A DNA stretch of 34,353 nt from Gemmatimonas sp. (GTDB lineage: Bacteria > Gemmatimonadota > Gemmatimonadetes > Gemmatimonadales > Gemmatimonadaceae), in NCBI GenBank assembly GCA_021154285.1, contig JAJKIV010000239.1:1-34353 (forward strand), read 5' to 3'. The notes beneath the pieces are model-generated. The model searched no databases. It saw nothing but the letters and a program-made list of their open reading frames with translations, and was not told the DNA's origin. Positions 31,296 through 34,353 of this stretch are shown piece by piece. Position 1 is the first letter of the stretch, and every line of letters starts with the position of its first letter. The translations under genes and the position numbers were made by a program.

Positions 31296-34031
31296 GTGCC
31301 CGGACCGATCGACTTCCTCGCCACGCTCGTGCGGCGTGCCCGCTTCTATCTCCACCGCGAACGGTTCGAGCGCGAGCTCGCCGAAGAGATGCAGTTTCAC
31401 GTCGAGATGAAAGCGCGTGATCAGGAGTGCGCCGGCATGAGCGTGCCCGACGCGGAATGGGCCGCTCGGCGGCGGTTCGGGAATGCACGGCGCATCAAGG
31501 ACGAGACAGGCGACGTGATGGCGGTGGGGTGGGTCGAGGCGGCGATTCAGGACGCGCGCTACACGGTTCGCTCGCTCCGCCAATCGCCCGCATTCGCGAC
31601 GGTGGCCGTCGCATCGCTAGCGTTAGGCATCGGCGCCACGACGGCGGTCTTCACGCTGGTGAACGCCATGTTGCTGCGCCCGCCGCCGTTTCCCGACGCC
31701 AACCGGCTGGTGCTCGCGTTCCAGACCACCACGCCGGGCGTGTTCTTCCCCGTGGACTCCATGCCGTGGTCGTACGAGAAGTACCGGCGGCTCGAGGAGC
31801 TGGTCCCGGCGTTTGCCGATGCCGGATTCTCGAGCTGGGAGGAGTACAATCTGCGACGCACCGGTCTGCCCGCGGGCAGTGAACCGGAATCCGCCGCCCG
31901 AGTACGGGCGGAGCTCGTCACGGTGAACCTCTTCTCGACGCTCGGCGCTCGTGCCACGCTCGGGCGGACAATCACCGCCGCGGACTCGAGTCCATCGGCC
32001 ACCGGTGCGGTCGCGGTCATCTCGGAGTCGCTCTGGCGACGTCATTTCGGCGCCGATCCGGGCGTCATCGGGTCGACCGCTGCGCTCGACAAGCTGCCGG
32101 TCACAATCATCGGCGTCATGCCGGGTAGCTTCACCGGCATTCGCGAGAATGCGGAGATGTGGGTTCCGCTCGAGGCGGTGAACGTGCTGGACTCGCCGCG
32201 CCGCCGCGAGCAGATGGAAGGTGGCATGGGAGCGGTGGTCGCCCGGCTCGCGCCTAACGCGACGCTCGCGATGGCGGACGCGCAGCTCAAGGCGGCCGCA
32301 CGCACCCTCAACACGATCTTTCCGCCGCCGGCGTTTGGCCCGCGGAACGCGGCACGGAGTGGCGGCGCGGTGAGTTTCGCGGAGGCGCGACAGCATCCCT
32401 TCGTCCGACCGCTGCTGGTCGTGTTGTCGATCGCGGTTGTGGGGGTGCTGCTCATCGTCTGCGCGAACGTTGCGGGCCTTCTTCTCGCACGAGCCCGCGC
32501 GCGCGAGGCGGAGATGGGTCTGCGCATCGCGTTGGGGGCCGGGAGTGGCCGGCTCGCGAGGCAGCTGCTCACCGAAAGTATGGTACTTGCTCTCCTCGGC
32601 GGCATTCCCGGTCTTGCGATCGCGTACGGTGGGGCCATGGCGCTCGCGCGCCTGCGTCCGGCTCTGCCGCCTAACTACGTCCTGCTGCGCAGTGTCGACC
32701 TGCTGCAGGGGGCGTCACTCGCGCCGGACTGGCGTGTGCTGACGTTTGCCGTCGCGATCACGCTGGTGGTCGGCATCGCGTTCGGGGCTGCTCCGGCGTT
32801 CGCTGCGTCTCGAACGAACATCGCAGATCTCATCAAGGTTGCGGCCAGCCGCGGTGCAACGATTCGCGCGAGGGGGCGTCGCGCGCTCGTGATCGGTCAA
32901 GTCGCATTGGCGACGACGCTGCTCGTCGGTGCCGGACTCATGGTGCGGAGCTTCCAGGCGCTCCTCAGAACGGACATCGGGTTCGTGCCTCACAACGTGA
33001 TCAAGCTCGGGCTTGCGGGGGGCGATTCGATTGCGTCCACGGCCGAGCGCCGGACCGAGATGCTCGCACGCATCGCGGCGCTGCCGGGCATGGAGTCGGC
33101 GGCGGCGATGAATTGCGCCCCGCTCGAGGGGGACTGCGCCATGATGCCGATCACCATGGTCGACTCGCGCCGGGCGGAGCGGGATGAGTATCCGCCGGTC
33201 GAGGTGCACACGGTGGCGGGTGATATGCTCCGAACCCTGCGCATCCCGCTGCGAAGCGGTCGCCGGTTGACTGCGCGAGAGTCGCAAGGCGTCCCGACCG
33301 CAGTGATGCTCAACGAGTCGGCCGCGCGATTGCTATGGAAAGGCGAATCGCCGATTGGTCGGCGCCTCTCGACGTTCCAGGCCGGCCAGCCATCGGTTGA
33401 AGTCGTCGGCGTCGTAGCGGACGTGAAGTACGAAGCGATCGATGCGCCGGTTCGGCCGGCCATCTATTACGCGGCGGGGCAGTTCAGCACGGCCGGCGGG
33501 TCGGTCATCTTTGCGCGCTCGCGAGGAGATGCCGCCGCGTTACTGCCGGCGATCCGACGGATCATCGCGGAGTCGGATCCAACGTCAGCCATCTACGAGG
33601 TGGCCACCGGTGACGAGATGCTGGCACGTGCGGCGTCGAGCACGCGCTTCGTGACGACGCTGCTGTCGAGCTTTGGCGTGGTGGCGGCGCTACTGGCGGC
33701 GTTAGGGGTGTATGGGGTGCTGGCGTACCTCGTGTCGCAGCGAAAGCGCGAATTCGGTGTGCGCATGGCGATCGGGGCGCTGCCTTCCTCCGTGCTGGCG
33801 CTCGTGTTCCGTCAGGGGCTTGGGTTGACGATCGGCGGAGTGGTGTTAGGCATGGCGGGCGCAGTAGCGGCATCGCGGCTGCTTTCGAGCTTCTTGTTTG
33901 GAGTGGGGCGGTCAGACGCTCTGACGTACGCGGCAGTCGTTGCGACGGTTGGTGTAGCTGGGTTGTTGGCTACGCTCATTCCCGCTCGGCGAGCCACGCA
34001 AGTCGATCCTGTCATCGCATTGCGAGACTAG
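31296..34031 (+). CDS. ADOP-type ABC transporter permease with N-terminal prefix domain
   Basis: A 911-residue duplicated FtsX/MacB-like permease. Residues 1-85 form the prefix domain typical of PadR-linked members (FLATLVRRARFYLHRERFERELAEEMQFHVEM...AARRRFGNARRIKDETGDVM), absent from the copies at 11432 and 15431. The permease proper follows: TM1 (FATVAVASLALGIGATTAVFTL), first periplasmic domain, FtsX block (VLLIVCANVAGLLLARARAREAEMGLRIALGAGSG), second periplasmic domain and C-terminal block ending LIPARRATQVDPVIALRD. GTG 31296 is chosen because AGAGGA lies 7 nt upstream; the open frame extends to 31098 but there overlaps padR in another frame. Likely controlled by the PadR protein. No ATPase gene is nearby. 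Confidence 0.9.
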   Translation: MPGPIDFLATLVRRARFYLHRERFERELAEEMQFHVEMKARDQECAGMSVPDAEWAARRRFGNARRIKDETGDVMAVGWVEAAIQDARYTVRSLRQSPAFATVAVASLALGIGATTAVFTLVNAMLLRPPPFPDANRLVLAFQTTTPGVFFPVDSMPWSYEKYRRLEELVPAFADAGFSSWEEYNLRRTGLPAGSEPESAARVRAELVTVNLFSTLGARATLGRTITAADSSPSATGAVAVISESLWRRHFGADPGVIGSTAALDKLPVTIIGVMPGSFTGIRENAEMWVPLEAVNVLDSPRRREQMEGGMGAVVARLAPNATLAMADAQLKAAARTLNTIFPPPAFGPRNAARSGGAVSFAEARQHPFVRPLLVVLSIAVVGVLLIVCANVAGLLLARARAREAEMGLRIALGAGSGRLARQLLTESMVLALLGGIPGLAIAYGGAMALARLRPALPPNYVLLRSVDLLQGASLAPDWRVLTFAVAITLVVGIAFGAAPAFAASRTNIADLIKVAASRGATIRARGRRALVIGQVALATTLLVGAGLMVRSFQALLRTDIGFVPHNVIKLGLAGGDSIASTAERRTEMLARIAALPGMESAAAMNCAPLEGDCAMMPITMVDSRRAERDEYPPVEVHTVAGDMLRTLRIPLRSGRRLTARESQGVPTAVMLNESAARLLWKGESPIGRRLSTFQAGQPSVEVVGVVADVKYEAIDAPVRPAIYYAAGQFSTAGGSVIFARSRGDAAALLPAIRRIIAESDPTSAIYEVATGDEMLARAASSTRFVTTLLSSFGVVAALLAALGVYGVLAYLVSQRKREFGVRMAIGALPSSVLALVFRQGLGLTIGGVVLGMAGAVAASRLLSSFLFGVGRSDALTYAAVVATVGVAGLLATLIPARRATQVDPVIALRD

Positions 34032-34139
34032 CTGCTCGCTGCACGCGGCTGCTAGCTGCGTGCTGCGTGCCGCAGCGAGCTGGTAGCCGACGGCCGACGG
34101 CTGCGTGCTACTGCCGCTTGCTGCAAGCTGCTGCCATTA
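34032..34139. repeat. Degenerate GCTGCNN heptamer tract flush with permease stop
   Basis: From the base after the TAG, most of the spacer can be read as 7-nt units beginning GCTG, GCGT or GCCG, with occasional 6-nt units. The tract ends in 34093-34139, copy 2 of the 47-nt dispersed repeat at 2389. A GTCGTCG unit occurs three times at about 34177-34197. Confidence 0.65.
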
Positions 34140-34250
34140 GCCCAACGCGCCCGACCCGGACGGCCAGTCCTGGAGTCGTCGGTCGTCGGTCGTCGGCCGC
34201 CTACCACCTGCCGCCGACGCACGCAACCCTTCCCTCGTAACCAGTGTCTG

Positions 34251-34276
34251 TGCCATATGTGGCATAACCATACATG
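34251..34276 (+). promoter_or_regulatory. Candidate promoter/operator of second PadR-like gene
   Basis: The imperfect palindrome TGCCATATGTGGCA (34251-34264) is followed by CATAAC (34263-34268), a 4/6 match to the -10 consensus placed 5 nt before the ATG at 34274. A second ATGGCAT overlaps the start codon. The AT content rises sharply here. Confidence 0.4.
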
Positions 34277-34353
34277 GCATCGGCAATGCTGGATCGCGAA
34301 CTCAAGAAGGGCAGCGCGGAGCTCCTCATCCTCTCGCTCGTCGAACACGAGCC
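34274..34353 (+). CDS. PadR-family regulator, N-terminal fragment cut by window end
   Basis: The open frame from ATG 34274 reads MASAMLDRELKKGSAELLILSLVEHEP, the standard opening of PadR-family winged-helix regulators (LKKGSAELLILSLLE). Only 26 residues fall in the window. An in-frame ATG at 34286 (MLDRELKKGS) is the alternative start. By analogy with 30913-34031, another ADOP permease is expected downstream of the window. No Shine-Dalgarno sequence is visible. Confidence 0.8.
   Translation, partial: MASAMLDRELKKGSAELLILSLVEHE

Noticed and set aside
34257-34275. Canonical ATGT-N8-ACAT PadR operator before 34274
   Set aside because: ATGT and ACAT are present but 11 nt apart, not 8. Only the imperfect palindrome at 34251-34264 is kept as a candidate.

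Overview
The window (34,353 bp, roughly two-thirds G+C) looks like chromosomal DNA of a Gemmatimonadota bacterium or a close relative. The evidence is indirect: a futalosine-pathway menaquinone enzyme, a DUF5916 outer-membrane protein, several ADOP-type orphan permeases with a PadR-type regulator, and very GC-rich coding. There is no rRNA, tRNA, CRISPR array, transposase or recognisable prophage.

Layout. 45-5854: mqnD-like gene, zinc-ribbon membrane protein, CBS-pair protein, glnA (type I glutamine synthetase), and an exported coiled-coil protein coupled to a NAGPA-like phosphodiester glycosidase. 6300-11161: a large GAF sensor kinase, then a kinase/OmpR-type regulator pair with an ATGA overlap. 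11432-17830: three consecutive FtsX/MacB-like (ADOP) permeases, the middle one truncated. 17832-17917: a long-stem inverted-repeat element. 17947-20716: NtrC-type regulator with a variant ATPase site, plus an NtrY-like kinase whose N-terminus is encoded by a tandem heptamer. 20681-24193: RuvC-like protein, VOC protein and DUF5916 protein. 24490-26703: a minus-strand three-gene unit of a possible recombination protein, a sigma-70-family factor and a LexA/UmuD-like S24 autoprotease lacking a recognisable HTH; this is the most interesting candidate system. 26825-29701: c-type cytochrome, Tat-exported sarcosine-oxidase-like flavoprotein and metallophosphoesterase. 29817-30770: ParB-like protein. 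30913-34031: PadR regulator and a prefix-type ADOP permease. 34274-end: the start of a second PadR-like gene.

Two sequence-level patterns cross the whole window. First, CGTTAGG/CCTAACG occurs about 37 times (hand count), about once per 930 bp and about ten times more often than base composition predicts. Inside genes it is read mostly as Leu-Gly, Leu-Thr or Pro-Asn. Second, spacers are filled with 7-nt tandem repeats of several unrelated unit sequences, and these often begin exactly at a stop codon or end exactly at a start codon. Several genes also carry a TANNNT-like -10 box 5-7 nt before ATG and no Shine-Dalgarno sequence, which suggests leaderless mRNAs. Others (CBS, S24, the recombination-like gene, the 31296 permease) have clear Shine-Dalgarno sequences.

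All counts, motif positions and family assignments were made by eye, without database searches.
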